Assembly: GCA_963823495.1 (NCBI GenBank) | Contig: CAWGLV010000001.1 | Span: forward strand, 1-64,000 | Direction: 5' to 3' | Length of the DNA stretch: 64,000 nt | From: DATDAH01 sp963823495 | GTDB taxonomy: Bacteria; Actinomycetota; Acidimicrobiia; Acidimicrobiales; DATDAH01 | Shown here: positions 25,520 through 34,317 of the stretch, one piece after another | How positions within the stretch are numbered: position 1 is the first letter of the stretch | Layout: each line of letters begins with the position of its first letter | Notes under the pieces: model-generated | Databases searched by the model: none | What the model was told of the DNA's origin: nothing | What the model saw: the letters and a program-made list of their open reading frames with translations, nothing else | Position numbers and translations under genes: made by a program

Positions 25520-26839
25520 CTAGCACAGCGGCCCGGGCCGCAGGCGGACCCGCTCGTCGACCTGTTCACTCCCGTCGCCGACCGGCACCGGTGAGCCGTA
25601 CCGCCACGACACACGGGCGGCGAGGAGGCCCGACACGAGGATGGCGAGGTTCCGGGACAGCAGGAGGGCCTCGGCACCCATCTCCCGGGCCATGAGGTCG
25701 AAGAAGTAGACGGGGTACTCGAGGTGGGTCAGGACGACCGCGACTGCCATCCACGCCGCCGACCAGGCCAAGGCCCGGGGAGCCAGGCAGAGACCGATCG
25801 CCTGGAGCGCCACCAACCACACCACGTACTGCGGCGACAGGACCCGCCCCACCGCGGTGAGGAGCGTGAGGGTGGCCACGCAGAGGACGGCCAGGTGGGC
25901 TCCGTCGCCCCGGCGGACCCGGACCCGGGCCTGGAGCAGCGAGTCGACCAGGACCCCGATGGCGGCGATGTCGGCGAGGGGTCGGAGGTTGTGGGCCCAG
26001 TACCCGGTCACGTTGAACGCGCCGTAGGAGAACTCGAGGCCGGTCCTCGACCAGCCGATGCGATCGAAGAGGAACGCCAAGGACCCCCAGAGGCTCTCGG
26101 CGTGCACCGGCCGCTCGCGGTGGTAGGTGATGACGTCGCGGTAGAGGTCGTCGCCGTGACCGACGAACACGACGAGGGCCAGGACGGCGACGACCCCCGC
26201 TCCGAGGACCAGACGGAGCCGGCGGGAGGCCACCAGGAAGGCGGCCGGAAAGAGCAGGGCCGGCACCAGCTTGCTCACCGCACCCAACCCGAAGGCCACC
26301 CCGGACCGGCCCCAGGCCCCGGCGACAGCCCGTTCGAGGGCCCAGGCCAAGGCGGCGGCGACCACGATGTCCAGTCGGCTGTAGGTGACCGGCCCGACCA
26401 ACGGGACGAGCGTCACCCAGGCGGCCACGCCCCACCAGATACCGGTCCGGCGGGCGAGGCGCCAGACACCCACGAGTCCGACGGCGTCCACGATGATGGC
26501 GAACAGCAGGAACCGGAACTCGTAGTCGAACGGCTGGCCCACCAGGTCCGGGATGAGCGCCGCCCCGAAAGCGCCCGGCGGGTACTCGAGCGCGTAGTCC
26601 CGATACGGCAGGTCCCCTTCCTCCCGGAAGCGCTGGCTCCAGAGGCCGTAGTTGCCTCGGTCGAAGGTGGCGTCGGCGGCCTGGTGCCCACCGACGGAGT
26701 AGGTCTCGGGATGCTCGACGACATAGGCCATCGCCCCCCGGGTGGCCAGGAACGCCAAGACGACGACCAGGAGCACCCGCCACGGGAACCTCGTCGGTTC
26801 CAGCGCCACCGGTGCAGCGCTCGCCCCCGTGTCATCCAC
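25520..26839 (-). CDS. GT87-like integral membrane glycosyltransferase
   Basis: A polytopic protein of 439 residues with about ten to twelve hydrophobic helices, resembling polyprenol-phosphate-dependent mannosyltransferases of the GT87 family (DUF2029). The first outer loop carries YRDYALEYPPGAF, with the acidic residues expected to be catalytic. A late loop reads VGRVLSPQYVVWLVAL, a typical segment of this family. A GTG start is used. The likely role is extension of a cell-envelope glycolipid or glycan outside the membrane. It sits between map and infA, which are normally adjacent, so it is an insertion in the conserved cluster. Confidence 0.78.
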   Translation of the reverse strand: MDDTGASAAPVALEPTRFPWRVLLVVVLAFLATRGAMAYVVEHPETYSVGGHQAADATFDRGNYGLWSQRFREEGDLPYRDYALEYPPGAFGAALIPDLVGQPFDYEFRFLLFAIIVDAVGLVGVWRLARRTGIWWGVAAWVTLVPLVGPVTYSRLDIVVAAALAWALERAVAGAWGRSGVAFGLGAVSKLVPALLFPAAFLVASRRLRLVLGAGVVAVLALVVFVGHGDDLYRDVITYHRERPVHAESLWGSLAFLFDRIGWSRTGLEFSYGAFNVTGYWAHNLRPLADIAAIGVLVDSLLQARVRVRRGDGAHLAVLCVATLTLLTAVGRVLSPQYVVWLVALQAIGLCLAPRALAWSAAWMAVAVVLTHLEYPVYFFDLMAREMGAEALLLSRNLAILVSGLLAARVSWRYGSPVPVGDGSEQVDERVRLRPGPLC

Positions 26840-26914
26840 CGAACCAGGCTAGGGACCGGGGCCCTGCCACCCCGGCGGGGAGCTCTCGGGCCGTTGGTGC
26901 CTTCGACGGTCCGC

Positions 26915-27673
26915 TCAGGGCAGGGTCAGGATCTCGGGGCCGTCGTCGGTGATGGCGATGGTGTGCTCGACGTGGGCGGACAGGCTGCCGTCCGCGGTGC
27001 GGACGGCCCAGCCGTCGGCCATGACCCGGGTCTCCGCGGAGCCGATGTTGACCATGGGCTCGATGGCGAACACGTTTCCCGAGCGGAGCTTGGGGCCCTT
27101 GCCCGGCTGGCCCCAGTTGGGGACCTGCGGGGACTCGTGCATGGCGGTGCCGATGGCATGGCCGGTGTACTCCCGCACCACGCCATAGCCGGCGGCCTCG
27201 GCCACCAGCTGCACGGCGTGGCCGATGTCGGAGAGGCGGTTGCCGTCCACCATGGCCTCGATGCCGGCGAAGAGGCTCTCGTCGGTCACCTTGATGAGGC
27301 GGGCCGCCTCCTCGCTGACCTGGCCGACGGGAGCGGTGAACGCGGCGTCGCCGTGGTAGCCCTCGATGATCGCCCCACAGTCGATGGAGATGATGTCGCC
27401 CTCCTCCAACGGGGTCTCGTCAGGGATGCCGTGGACGATCATGTCGTTGGGCGAGGCGCAGATGACGGCGGGAAACGGTGGGGCGCCGGGGCCGCCGCCG
27501 TAGTTCAGGAAGTTCGAGCGGGCCCCGTTGCGCTCGATGACCTCGCGACCGATCCGATCCAGTTCGAGCGTGGTGACCCCGGGGCGGATGGCCTCGCGGA
27601 TCTTCTCGTGCATCTCGGCCACGACCCTGCCGGCGCGCCGCATCTTGGCCAGCTCGTCGGCGGACCGGCGCAT
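26915..27673 (-). CDS. map: Methionine aminopeptidase, type I
   Basis: Removes N-terminal methionine from nascent proteins. The dinuclear metal ligands are all visible: Asp98 (ISIDCG), Asp109 (YHGDAAF), His172 (TGHAIG), Glu205 (AIEPMV) and Glu236 (HVEHTIA), with His81 (VHGIP) in the substrate pocket. At 252 residues it is the short form without an N-terminal extension. The ATG overlaps the adk stop (TGATG), so the two are coupled. Confidence 0.98.
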   Translation of the reverse strand: MRRSADELAKMRRAGRVVAEMHEKIREAIRPGVTTLELDRIGREVIERNGARSNFLNYGGGPGAPPFPAVICASPNDMIVHGIPDETPLEEGDIISIDCGAIIEGYHGDAAFTAPVGQVSEEAARLIKVTDESLFAGIEAMVDGNRLSDIGHAVQLVAEAAGYGVVREYTGHAIGTAMHESPQVPNWGQPGKGPKLRSGNVFAIEPMVNIGSAETRVMADGWAVRTADGSLSAHVEHTIAITDDGPEILTLP

Positions 27674-28236
27674 CAGGCCGCCAGCCCCGTGTCGATCACC
27701 TCACGGATCCGGGCGAAGACCTCGTCCTCGGTACCGACGCCGTCGATCTCGGCCAACTGCCCACGGCCGGCGAACCACGCCAACAGCGGCGCGGTCTGCT
27801 CCTCGTAGAGCTCGAGGCGTCGGCGGATCCCCTCTTCGGTGTCGTCGGCCCGGCCCCGGGCGACCATGCGCTCGGTGACCACGTCGACGGGCACGTCGAT
27901 GTTGATCGCGAGGTCGACGAAGGTCTCCCCGAGGTTGCGCACCATGGCCTCGACCTGGCCCAGGGTGCGGGGGTAGCCGTCCAGCAGCCAGCCGGGCTCG
28001 GCGTCGGGCTTGGCCAGGCGTTCGACCACGATGCCCTCCATCACGTCGTCGGGGACCAGGTCCCCGGCGTCCATGAGGCCCTTGGCCCTCAGCCCCAGCT
28101 CGGTGCCCTCGGCCACCGCCTCTCGCAGCATGTCCCCGGTGGAGATGTGCGGGATCCCGTAGTGGCCCGCCAGCCGCACGCACTGGGTCCCCTTCCCGGC
28201 GCCCTGGCGCCCGAAGACGATCAGGCGCGTCGTCAC
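27673..28236 (-). CDS. adk: Adenylate kinase, short-LID type
   Basis: Interconverts ATP, AMP and ADP. The P-loop is GRQGAGKGTQ (9-18), with Arg where most Adks have Pro. The AMP-site motifs are ISTGDMLR and LLDGYPRTLGQ. The LID is the short form (ARGRADDTEEGI) without zinc cysteines. It has 187 residues. The GTG start at 28234-28236 overlaps the secY stop (GTGA), and its stop overlaps map. Confidence 0.97.
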   Translation of the reverse strand: MTTRLIVFGRQGAGKGTQCVRLAGHYGIPHISTGDMLREAVAEGTELGLRAKGLMDAGDLVPDDVMEGIVVERLAKPDAEPGWLLDGYPRTLGQVEAMVRNLGETFVDLAINIDVPVDVVTERMVARGRADDTEEGIRRRLELYEEQTAPLLAWFAGRGQLAEIDGVGTEDEVFARIREVIDTGLAA

Positions 28237-29552
28237 GACAGGAATCCCTCGTAGTTGCGCATCATCAGCTGGCTGTCGATCTGCTTCATGGTCTCGAGGG
28301 CCACACCGACGCCGATGAGCACGGAGATGCCGGAGAAGGACAGGATCGCCGTGCTCTGGGAGGGCAGGATCTGGGCCAGGAAGATCGTGGGCAACAGCGC
28401 CACCGCGGCGATGAACAGCGCGCCCGGGAGGGTGATGCGGCTGAGGATCCGGGCCAGGTAGCGCTCGGTCTGGGGTCCCGGGCGGATGCCCGGGATGAAC
28501 CCGCCCTGCTTGCGGATCGTGTCCGCCTGCTGGGCCGGGTCGAAGGTGATCGCCGTGTAGAAGTAGGCGAAGCCGATGATCAGGAGGCCGTAGAACACGA
28601 TGTAGAAGATGCTCGTGGGCTGGACCAGGTTGTCGTTGATCCAGGCCTGCACCGTGGCGCCCCAGCCATCGGCGGGCAGCACGTTGGACAGGAGCAACGG
28701 CAGGTAGAGCACCGAGCTGGCGAAGATGACCGGGATGACGCCGGACTGGTTGACCTTGAGCGGGATGTAGGTGCTCTGGCCGCCGTACATCCGCCGGCCG
28801 ACCACCCGCTTGGCGAACTGGACCGGGATGCGGCGTTGGCCCTGCTCGACGAAGACGATGGCCACGGTCAACAGGATGAACAGCCCGATGAGGATGGCCA
28901 GGGCGGTGTTGCCGGCCTCGGCCTGCACCCGGCTGCCCGTCGACGGGTAGGCGCTGACCACCGAGGCGAAGATCAGGATCGACATGCCGTTGCCGATGCC
29001 CCGCTGGGTGATCAGCTCGCCCATCCACATGATGAGGGCAGTGCCCGCGACCAGGGTGAGCACGATCAGCAGGACCCGGGGCACGGTGAAGTTCGGCACC
29101 AGGTCGAGGTTGGTCGACACGTCGGCGAAGAAGCCGCCGCCGCCGTTGTGGAACAGGAAGACCAGGCCCGTGGACTGCATGGTCGCGATGCCGATCGTGA
29201 CATAGCGGGTCCACTGGGTGATCTTGCGCTGACCGACCGCCCCCTGAGCCTGCCACTGCTCCAGCTTCGGGATCACCACGGTGAGGATCTGCATGATGAT
29301 CGACGCCGTGATGTAGGGCATGATCCCCAACGCGAACACCGCGAACTGGGTCAGCGCCCCACCGGAGAAGAGCTGCAGGAAGCCGAGCACGCCACCCTCC
29401 TCGGCCTGCTCGCGCAGCGTGGCCACGGCATCCAGATCGATGCCCGGCACCGGGATGAAGGCCCCGAAGCGGTACAACGCGATCATCGCCAGGGTGAAGA
29501 CGACCTTGTTGCGCAGGTCGGGGATGCGGAAGACGTTGAGCAGGGAGCCCAT
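28233..29552 (-). CDS. secY: Protein translocase subunit SecY
   Basis: The channel-forming subunit of the Sec translocon, 439 residues with ten membrane helices. It starts MGSLLNVFRIPDLRNKVVFT. The cytoplasmic loop KRVVGRRMYGGQSTYIPLKV and the region PGIRPGPQTERYLARIL are characteristic. It follows rplO of the spc operon by 63 bp and leads into adk and map. Confidence 0.99.
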   Translation of the reverse strand: MGSLLNVFRIPDLRNKVVFTLAMIALYRFGAFIPVPGIDLDAVATLREQAEEGGVLGFLQLFSGGALTQFAVFALGIMPYITASIIMQILTVVIPKLEQWQAQGAVGQRKITQWTRYVTIGIATMQSTGLVFLFHNGGGGFFADVSTNLDLVPNFTVPRVLLIVLTLVAGTALIMWMGELITQRGIGNGMSILIFASVVSAYPSTGSRVQAEAGNTALAILIGLFILLTVAIVFVEQGQRRIPVQFAKRVVGRRMYGGQSTYIPLKVNQSGVIPVIFASSVLYLPLLLSNVLPADGWGATVQAWINDNLVQPTSIFYIVFYGLLIIGFAYFYTAITFDPAQQADTIRKQGGFIPGIRPGPQTERYLARILSRITLPGALFIAAVALLPTIFLAQILPSQSTAILSFSGISVLIGVGVALETMKQIDSQLMMRNYEGFLS

Positions 29553-29615
29553 CGGTCAGGCTTCCCCGGTCTCGGCGGCGAACGGCGTGGTGGAACCCAT
29601 GGCGCGGGTGGTGTC

Positions 29616-30104
29616 CTAGCGGTTGGTGTGGGCGTTGCCCTTGGCCGGGGGGCGGCCGTCGCCCCAGGGCAGCGGCACGATTTCCACCGTACCCCCCGCC
29701 CCGGTGATGGCGGCTGCGGCCGACTTGGATGCGGCGTGGGCCTTCACGGTGACCTTCCGGGTCAGCTCACCCCGGCCGAGGACCTTGACGAACTTGTTCT
29801 TGCCCACGAGGCCGATCTCCCGGAGGGTCTCGGGTGAGACCTCGTCGAGGCCGGAGGCCTCGATGGTGTCCAGGTTGATGGCCTGGTACTCGACCCGGAA
29901 GGGGTTGTTGAAGCCGCGCAGCTTCGGGATCCGCTTGTGCAGCGGTAGCTGGCCGCCCTCGAAGCCGACGGACACGGTGTTGCGGGCGCGCTGGCCCTTG
30001 GTGCCACGGCCGGCGGTCTTGCCGCCCTTGCCGCCGATGCCTCGGGCGACCCGCTTCTTGGACTTGTGGGAGCCCGGCGCGGGCTTGAGGTCGTGGACCT
30101 TCAT
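29616..30104 (-). CDS. rplO: 50S ribosomal protein uL15
   Basis: L15 of the large subunit, 162 residues. The Gly-rich N-terminus GSHKSKKRVARGIGGKGGKT and the GFEGGQLPLHKRIPKLRGF block are typical. The C-terminal VKAHAASKSAAAAITGAGGT matches the family fold. Its ATG overlaps the rpmD stop (ATGA). Confidence 0.99.
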   Translation of the reverse strand: MKVHDLKPAPGSHKSKKRVARGIGGKGGKTAGRGTKGQRARNTVSVGFEGGQLPLHKRIPKLRGFNNPFRVEYQAINLDTIEASGLDEVSPETLREIGLVGKNKFVKVLGRGELTRKVTVKAHAASKSAAAAITGAGGTVEIVPLPWGDGRPPAKGNAHTNR

Positions 30105-30286
30105 GATTCAGCTTCTTCCACGGTGATGAGGTGGCTGACCCTGCGGAGCATGCCCTGGATCTCGGGTCGGTCGGGGAGGACGTTGGACTGGCCGATGCCC
30201 CGCAGGCCCAGGGCCCGCATGGTGCCGCGGGCCTTCGGCTTCGAGCCGATCGTGGACTTGACCTGGGTGACCTTGAGATCGGCCAT
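30101..30286 (-). CDS. rpmD: 50S ribosomal protein uL30
   Basis: L30, 61 residues. The sequence is MADLKVTQVKSTIGSK, then LGLRGIGQSNVLPDRPEI. The ATG at 30284-30286 overlaps the rpsE stop as TGATG, the junction used repeatedly in this cluster. A GTG one codon upstream is less likely. Confidence 0.98.
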   Translation of the reverse strand: MADLKVTQVKSTIGSKPKARGTMRALGLRGIGQSNVLPDRPEIQGMLRRVSHLITVEEAES

Positions 30287-30894
30287 CACGCATCACCCGC
30301 CGGGCCGGACGGCGCATCCGGCACGCCACCCTTCTCGGTGGCCAGGTAGGCATCGAGCAGGCCCTTGGGGACGAACTCGTCGGCGGGCAGGCCACGCAGG
30401 GCGGCGATGGCGTCGGGGCGCCGCTGGCCCTTCAGTCCCTGGATGGTGGCCCGGGCGACGTTGATGTGGTTGGCCGATCCCAGCGACTTGCAGAGCACGT
30501 CGTGGATGCCGGCCTCCTCGAGGATGGCGCGGGCGGCGCCACCGGCGATGACGCCGGTACCGGGAGCGGCAGGCTTGAGCAGCACGCGTCCCGCACCCCA
30601 CGTCCCCAGGATCGGGTGCACGATGGTGCTACCGGCCATGGGGACCTTGAACAAGTTCCGTCGAGCCTCCTCGGTGCCCTTCTGGATGGCGAGGGGCACC
30701 TCCTTGGCCTTGCCGTAGCCCAGGCCGACACGACCGTTGGCGTCACCGATGACGACGAGGGCCGTGAAGGAGAACCGCCGACCGCCCTTGACCACCTTGG
30801 CGACCCGGTTGATGTCGATGACGCGCGACTCGCGAAGCTGCGGGTCCCCACTGGCCCGCGGGTTCGGGGCCTGCTCACGCTGGTAGCTGCTCAT
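30286..30894 (-). CDS. rpsE: 30S ribosomal protein uS5
   Basis: S5 contributes to decoding accuracy. The S5 RNA-binding domain spans RVAKVVKGGRRFSFTALVVI to the GYGKAKEVPLAI loop. The C-terminal domain shows GTGVIAGGAARAILE and GIHDVLCKSLGSANHINV. It has 202 residues with short extensions at both ends. The ATG at 30892-30894 has AAGAGGAGAC upstream, a strong ribosome-binding site. Confidence 0.99.
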   Translation of the reverse strand: MSSYQREQAPNPRASGDPQLRESRVIDINRVAKVVKGGRRFSFTALVVIGDANGRVGLGYGKAKEVPLAIQKGTEEARRNLFKVPMAGSTIVHPILGTWGAGRVLLKPAAPGTGVIAGGAARAILEEAGIHDVLCKSLGSANHINVARATIQGLKGQRRPDAIAALRGLPADEFVPKGLLDAYLATEKGGVPDAPSGPAGDA

Positions 30895-30955
30895 GTTGTC
30901 TCCTCTTGGCGGCTGCGCCGCCGGGCCGGAGTGGCCTTCGCTGCGCTCATGTGTT

Positions 30956-31318
30956 CTAGAACTCCAGTCCGCCCTCACGGGCGGCATCGGCCACGGCGGC
31001 GACGCGCCCGTGGTAGAGGTTCCCGCCGCGGTCGAAGACCACGGTGGTGACGCCGGCGGCCTTGGCCCGGTCGGCGATGAGGCCGCCCACCTTGGCGGCG
31101 GCGTCCTTGTTGCCGGTCGCCGACCCCTTCAGGTCCGTCTCGTAGGTCGAGGCGGCGGCCAGGGTGACCCCGGCGCGGTCGTCGATGACCTGGACGCTGA
31201 TGTGGCGGTTCGACCGGAAGACGGCCAGACGGGGGCGCTCGGCGCTGCCCTCGACCTTCTTGCGGACGCGACCGTGTCGCCGCTTGCGGGCGCTGGCCTT
31301 CTTGGCGGTGTGAGCCAT
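30956..31318 (-). CDS. rplR: 50S ribosomal protein uL18
   Basis: A 5S rRNA-binding protein, 120 residues. The N-terminal KKASARKRRHGRVRKKVEG is basic. RLAVFRSNRHISVQVIDD and the ending VFDRGGNLYHGRVAAVADAA are the family hallmarks. It is 61 bp upstream of rpsE. Confidence 0.99.
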   Translation of the reverse strand: MAHTAKKASARKRRHGRVRKKVEGSAERPRLAVFRSNRHISVQVIDDRAGVTLAAASTYETDLKGSATGNKDAAAKVGGLIADRAKAAGVTTVVFDRGGNLYHGRVAAVADAAREGGLEF

Positions 31319-31343
31319 GACGGTTCCTTCGTTCCTGTGTCCG

Positions 31344-31889
31344 TTACGCCGCGGTGGCGGCCTTGCCGGCCTTGCGCCGGACGACCTCGTCCTGGTAGCG
31401 GATCCCCTTGCCCTTGTAAGGCTCGGGCTTGCGGATGGCGCGGATGTCGGCGGCCACCTGGCCGACCTTCTCCTTGTCGATGCCGACGACGTCGATGCGG
31501 GTGGGGGAGGGCACCTCGAAGGTGATGCCCTCAGGGGCCTGCACCTTGACGGTGTGGCTGTAGCCGACCGCCAGTTCCAGGGCGCGGTCGCCCTGGGCGG
31601 TGGCCCGGTAGCCGACGCCCACGATCTCGAGGCCGCGGCGGTAGCCCTCGGTCACCCCGGTCACCATGTTGGCGATCAGGGAGCGGAACAGCCCGTGCAG
31701 GGCCCGGCTCTCCCGCTCGTCGTCGGCGCGGGCGACGGTGAGCTCACCGTCGTCCTGGCTGATGCTCAGGGCCTCCGGAAGGGTGCGGGTCAGCTCCCCC
31801 TTGGGGCCCTTGACGGTGACGGTCCGGCCGTCGATGTCGACCTCGACCCCGGACGGGACCGGGACCGGTGCTTGTCCAACTCGTGACAT
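31344..31889 (-). CDS. rplF: 50S ribosomal protein uL6
   Basis: L6 near the sarcin-ricin loop, 181 residues. The two repeat domains end in VTGVTEGYRRGLEIVGVGYR and in the signature PEPYKGKGIRYQDEVVRRKAG. It lies 25 bp upstream of rplR. Confidence 0.99.
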   Translation of the reverse strand: MSRVGQAPVPVPSGVEVDIDGRTVTVKGPKGELTRTLPEALSISQDDGELTVARADDERESRALHGLFRSLIANMVTGVTEGYRRGLEIVGVGYRATAQGDRALELAVGYSHTVKVQAPEGITFEVPSPTRIDVVGIDKEKVGQVAADIRAIRKPEPYKGKGIRYQDEVVRRKAGKAATAA

Positions 31890-31898
31890 GGTCGGCTC

Positions 31899-32303
31899 CT
31901 ACCAGACGTAGCAGAGGACCTCGCCACCGATGCGCTGGCGGCGAGCCTCGCGGTCGGTGAGGAGTCCCTTGCTGGTCGAGACGACGGCGACGCCCAGACC
32001 CCCGAGGACCCGGGGGACGGCGTCGGCCTTGGTGTAGACGCGGAGGCCGGGCTTGGACACGCGGCGGATGCCGGTGATCACCCGCTCGCGGGCCTCGGAG
32101 TACTTCATGTGGATGGTCAGGGTCTTGGAGGGCTTGCCGTCCTCCTGGTCGACGCGGAACGACTGGATGTAGCCCTCCTTCTGGAGGACCTCGGCGAGGC
32201 TCTCCTTCAGCTTGGAGGAGGGCATCGTCACGTCGTCGTGCATCGCCACGTTGGCGTTGCGGATCCGCGTGAGCATGTCGGCGATCGGGTCGGTCATGGT
32301 CAT
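31899..32303 (-). CDS. rpsH: 30S ribosomal protein uS8
   Basis: S8 binds 16S rRNA and in many bacteria represses the spc operon. It starts MTMTDPIADMLTRIRNANVA and ends VVSTSKGLLTDREARRQRIG then GEVLCYVW. It has 134 residues; ATG at 32303 or 32297 are both plausible starts. Confidence 0.99.
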   Translation of the reverse strand: MTMTDPIADMLTRIRNANVAMHDDVTMPSSKLKESLAEVLQKEGYIQSFRVDQEDGKPSKTLTIHMKYSEARERVITGIRRVSKPGLRVYTKADAVPRVLGGLGVAVVSTSKGLLTDREARRQRIGGEVLCYVW

Positions 32304-32307
32304 CGGA

Positions 32308-32493
32308 TCACCAACTCGCCTTCGTCATGCCGGGCAGCTCGCCCGCGTGCGCCAAATCCCGCAGGCACAGGCGGCACAGCTTGAACTTGCGGTAGACCGC
32401 TCGCGAGCGGCCGCACCGCTGACAGCGGGTGTAGCCGCGGACCTTGAACTTCGGGGTCCGGTTGCTCTTCTCGACCAGTGCCTTCTTGGCCAT
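32308..32493 (-). CDS. rpsZ: 30S ribosomal protein uS14, zinc-binding type
   Basis: A 61-residue S14 of the short C+ type. The cysteine pairs CQRC and CRLC bind zinc. It starts MAKKALVEKSNRTPKFKVRG and ends ELPGMTKASW. Actinobacteria often also carry a longer zinc-free S14 elsewhere, switched on by zinc limitation; none is in this window. Confidence 0.98.
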   Translation of the reverse strand: MAKKALVEKSNRTPKFKVRGYTRCQRCGRSRAVYRKFKLCRLCLRDLAHAGELPGMTKASW

Positions 32494-32496
32494 GGG

Positions 32497-33090
32497 TCAG
32501 TCCTCGTTGCGTCGGAAGGGGAAGCCGTAGGCATCGAGCAGGGCTCGGCCTTCGGCATCGGTACGGGCGGTGGTGACGATCGTGATGTCCATGCCTCGGA
32601 CGGTGTCGATCGCGTCGTAGTCGACCTCGGGGAAGATCAGCTGCTCGGTCACGCCGAACGTGTAGTTGCCGTGGCCGTCGAACGACCGGTCCGGCAGGCC
32701 CCGGAAGTCCCGGATGCGGGGAATGGCCAGGTTGATCAGCCGGTCGAAGAACTCCCACATGCGGGGGCCCCGCAGCGTGACCTTGGCCCCGATGGGGTTG
32801 CCCTCGCGCAGCTTGAAGTTGGCGATGGACACCCGGGCCCGGGTCACGATCGGCTTCTGGCCGGCGATGACCGTCAGATCGGCGACGGCGCCGTCGATCA
32901 GGGACTTCTGGTCGGTCGCCGCGCCCACGCCGCAGTTCAGGACGATCTTGGAGAGCCGGGGGACCTCCATGACGTTCCCGAGCTCCAGGTCGGCCTTCAG
33001 CTTCTCGCGGATCTCGTCCTCGTAGCGCTGCTGCAGGCGCGGCTTCGCCGTCGAGGCGCCAGAGGACGCGGTGGCGGTGGAGGCGGCCAT
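32497..33090 (-). CDS. rplE: 50S ribosomal protein uL5
   Basis: L5 binds 5S rRNA and contacts P-site tRNA. The core starts RLQQRYEDEIREKLKADLEL after an Ala/Ser/Thr-rich lead of about 18 residues. The signature motif is IVLNCGVGAATD, and the protein ends DAYGFPFRRNED. The ATG at 33088-33090 overlaps the rplX stop (TGATG). Confidence 0.98.
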   Translation of the reverse strand: MAASTATASSGASTAKPRLQQRYEDEIREKLKADLELGNVMEVPRLSKIVLNCGVGAATDQKSLIDGAVADLTVIAGQKPIVTRARVSIANFKLREGNPIGAKVTLRGPRMWEFFDRLINLAIPRIRDFRGLPDRSFDGHGNYTFGVTEQLIFPEVDYDAIDTVRGMDITIVTTARTDAEGRALLDAYGFPFRRNED

Positions 33091-33395
33091 CACAGGTCAC
33101 CTCCACACTTCTTGCAGGTCCGGTACTTGGTGCCGTCGGGATCGAAGCGGTAGCCGACCCGGGTGGGCCCGCAGCTCGAGCAGAGGATGGCGACATTGGC
33201 CACGGGGACGGGCATGTCCTTGTCGATGATCCCGCCCTGCATGGTGGCCTTGGTCGCCTTCTGGTGACGCTTGGCCACGTTCACGCCGTCGATGATCACC
33301 TTGCCGGCCGAGGGGATGGCGCGGGACACCTCGCCCTCCTTGCCCTTGTCCTTGCCGGTGAGCACGACGACGCGGTCACCCTTCTTGATCTTCAT
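33090..33395 (-). CDS. rplX: 50S ribosomal protein uL24, zinc-ribbon form
   Basis: An assembly-initiator protein of 101 residues. The KOW motif is KIKKGDRVVVLTGKDKGKEG. The C-terminal half carries two Cys pairs, CSSC and CKKC, consistent with a zinc ribbon seen in some L24 proteins. The ATG is at 33393-33395. Confidence 0.98.
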   Translation of the reverse strand: MKIKKGDRVVVLTGKDKGKEGEVSRAIPSAGKVIIDGVNVAKRHQKATKATMQGGIIDKDMPVPVANVAILCSSCGPTRVGYRFDPDGTKYRTCKKCGGDL

Positions 33396-33444
33396 GCTGT
33401 TCTCCTGGCGCCAGCTCCGCGGCGCTTCGTGTCGCGAGCCACTT

Positions 33445-33813
33445 TCAGAGCACCTCCGGAGCGAGCGAGACGATGCGCATGAAGCGCTTGTCCCGGAGCT
33501 CACGTCCCACGGGCCCGAAGATGCGGGTACCGCGGGGTTGCTCCTGGTCGTTGATGAGAACGGCGGCGTTCTCGTCGAAGCGGATGTAGGAGCCGTCCGG
33601 CCGACGCTTCTCCTTCTTGACCCGGACGACGACGCACCTGACGATCTCGCCCTTCTTGACCGCGGCCCCGGGGATGGCGTCCTTGACCGTGGCCACGAAC
33701 ACGTCGCCGATGGACGCGTAGCGCCGGCGGGATCCGCCCAGCACCTTGATGCACAGGACCTCCCGGGCCCCGCTGTTGTCCGCGACCCTCAGGCGGGTCT
33801 CCTGCTGGATCAT
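33445..33813 (-). CDS. rplN: 50S ribosomal protein uL14
   Basis: L14, 122 residues, starting MIQQETRLRVADNSGAREVL, with GDVFVATVKDAIPGAAVKKG and the ending RELRDKRFMRIVSLAPEVL. The ATG at 33811-33813 overlaps the rpsQ stop (ATGA). Confidence 0.99.
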   Translation of the reverse strand: MIQQETRLRVADNSGAREVLCIKVLGGSRRRYASIGDVFVATVKDAIPGAAVKKGEIVRCVVVRVKKEKRRPDGSYIRFDENAAVLINDQEQPRGTRIFGPVGRELRDKRFMRIVSLAPEVL

Positions 33814-34100
33814 CGGGCCCGCTCCACGATCTCGAGCAGACGCCAACGCTTCTTGCGGGAGAGCGGCCGGGTCTCGGCCACCCGCACGCGGTCGCCCTCG
33901 TTGAGGGTGTTCTCCTCGTCGTGGACGTACAGCTTGGTGATGCGCTGGACGGTCTTGTCGTAGCGGCGGTGCCGGACTCGGTCGGTGACGGCCACGATGG
34001 CGGTCTTGTCCATCGCGGTGCCCACGACCATGCCCTCACGGGTCTTGCGGTGGTTCCGCGCCTCGCCGTTCGTGGAGTCTGGGGCTTCGGTCTCAGGCAT
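33810..34100 (-). CDS. rpsQ: 30S ribosomal protein uS17
   Basis: S17, a primary 16S rRNA binder. It has an N-terminal lead (PETEAPDSTNGEARNHRK) before the OB-fold start GMVVGTAMDKTAIVAVTDRV. It ends RPLSRKKRWRLLEIVERAR. The ATG at 34098-34100 overlaps the end of rpmC by 8 bp. Confidence 0.98.
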   Translation of the reverse strand: MPETEAPDSTNGEARNHRKTREGMVVGTAMDKTAIVAVTDRVRHRRYDKTVQRITKLYVHDEENTLNEGDRVRVAETRPLSRKKRWRLLEIVERAR

Positions 34101-34317
34101 CGGTGGTCTCCTCCAGCGCCTCGGCGGCACGGATCTCTCTGGCCCGCAGCTCGGTCATGAGCCGGGCCACCTCGCGGCGGGCGTCGCGCAACGCCGTGGC
34201 GTTGTCGAGCTGTCCGGTCACGTGCGAGAAGCGCAGGTTGAACAGCTCCTGGCGGGCGTCGTCGAGGTGCTGGACCAGGTCGACGTCGTCGAGCTCGCGG
34301 ATCTGGGCGGCCTTCAT
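34093..34317 (-). CDS. rpmC: 50S ribosomal protein uL29
   Basis: L29, 74 residues, a small helical hairpin at the exit tunnel. The sequence is MKAAQIRELDDVDLVQHLDD followed by QELFNLRFSHVTGQL. It abuts rplP without a gap. Confidence 0.98.
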   Translation of the reverse strand: MKAAQIRELDDVDLVQHLDDARQELFNLRFSHVTGQLDNATALRDARREVARLMTELRAREIRAAEALEETTDA

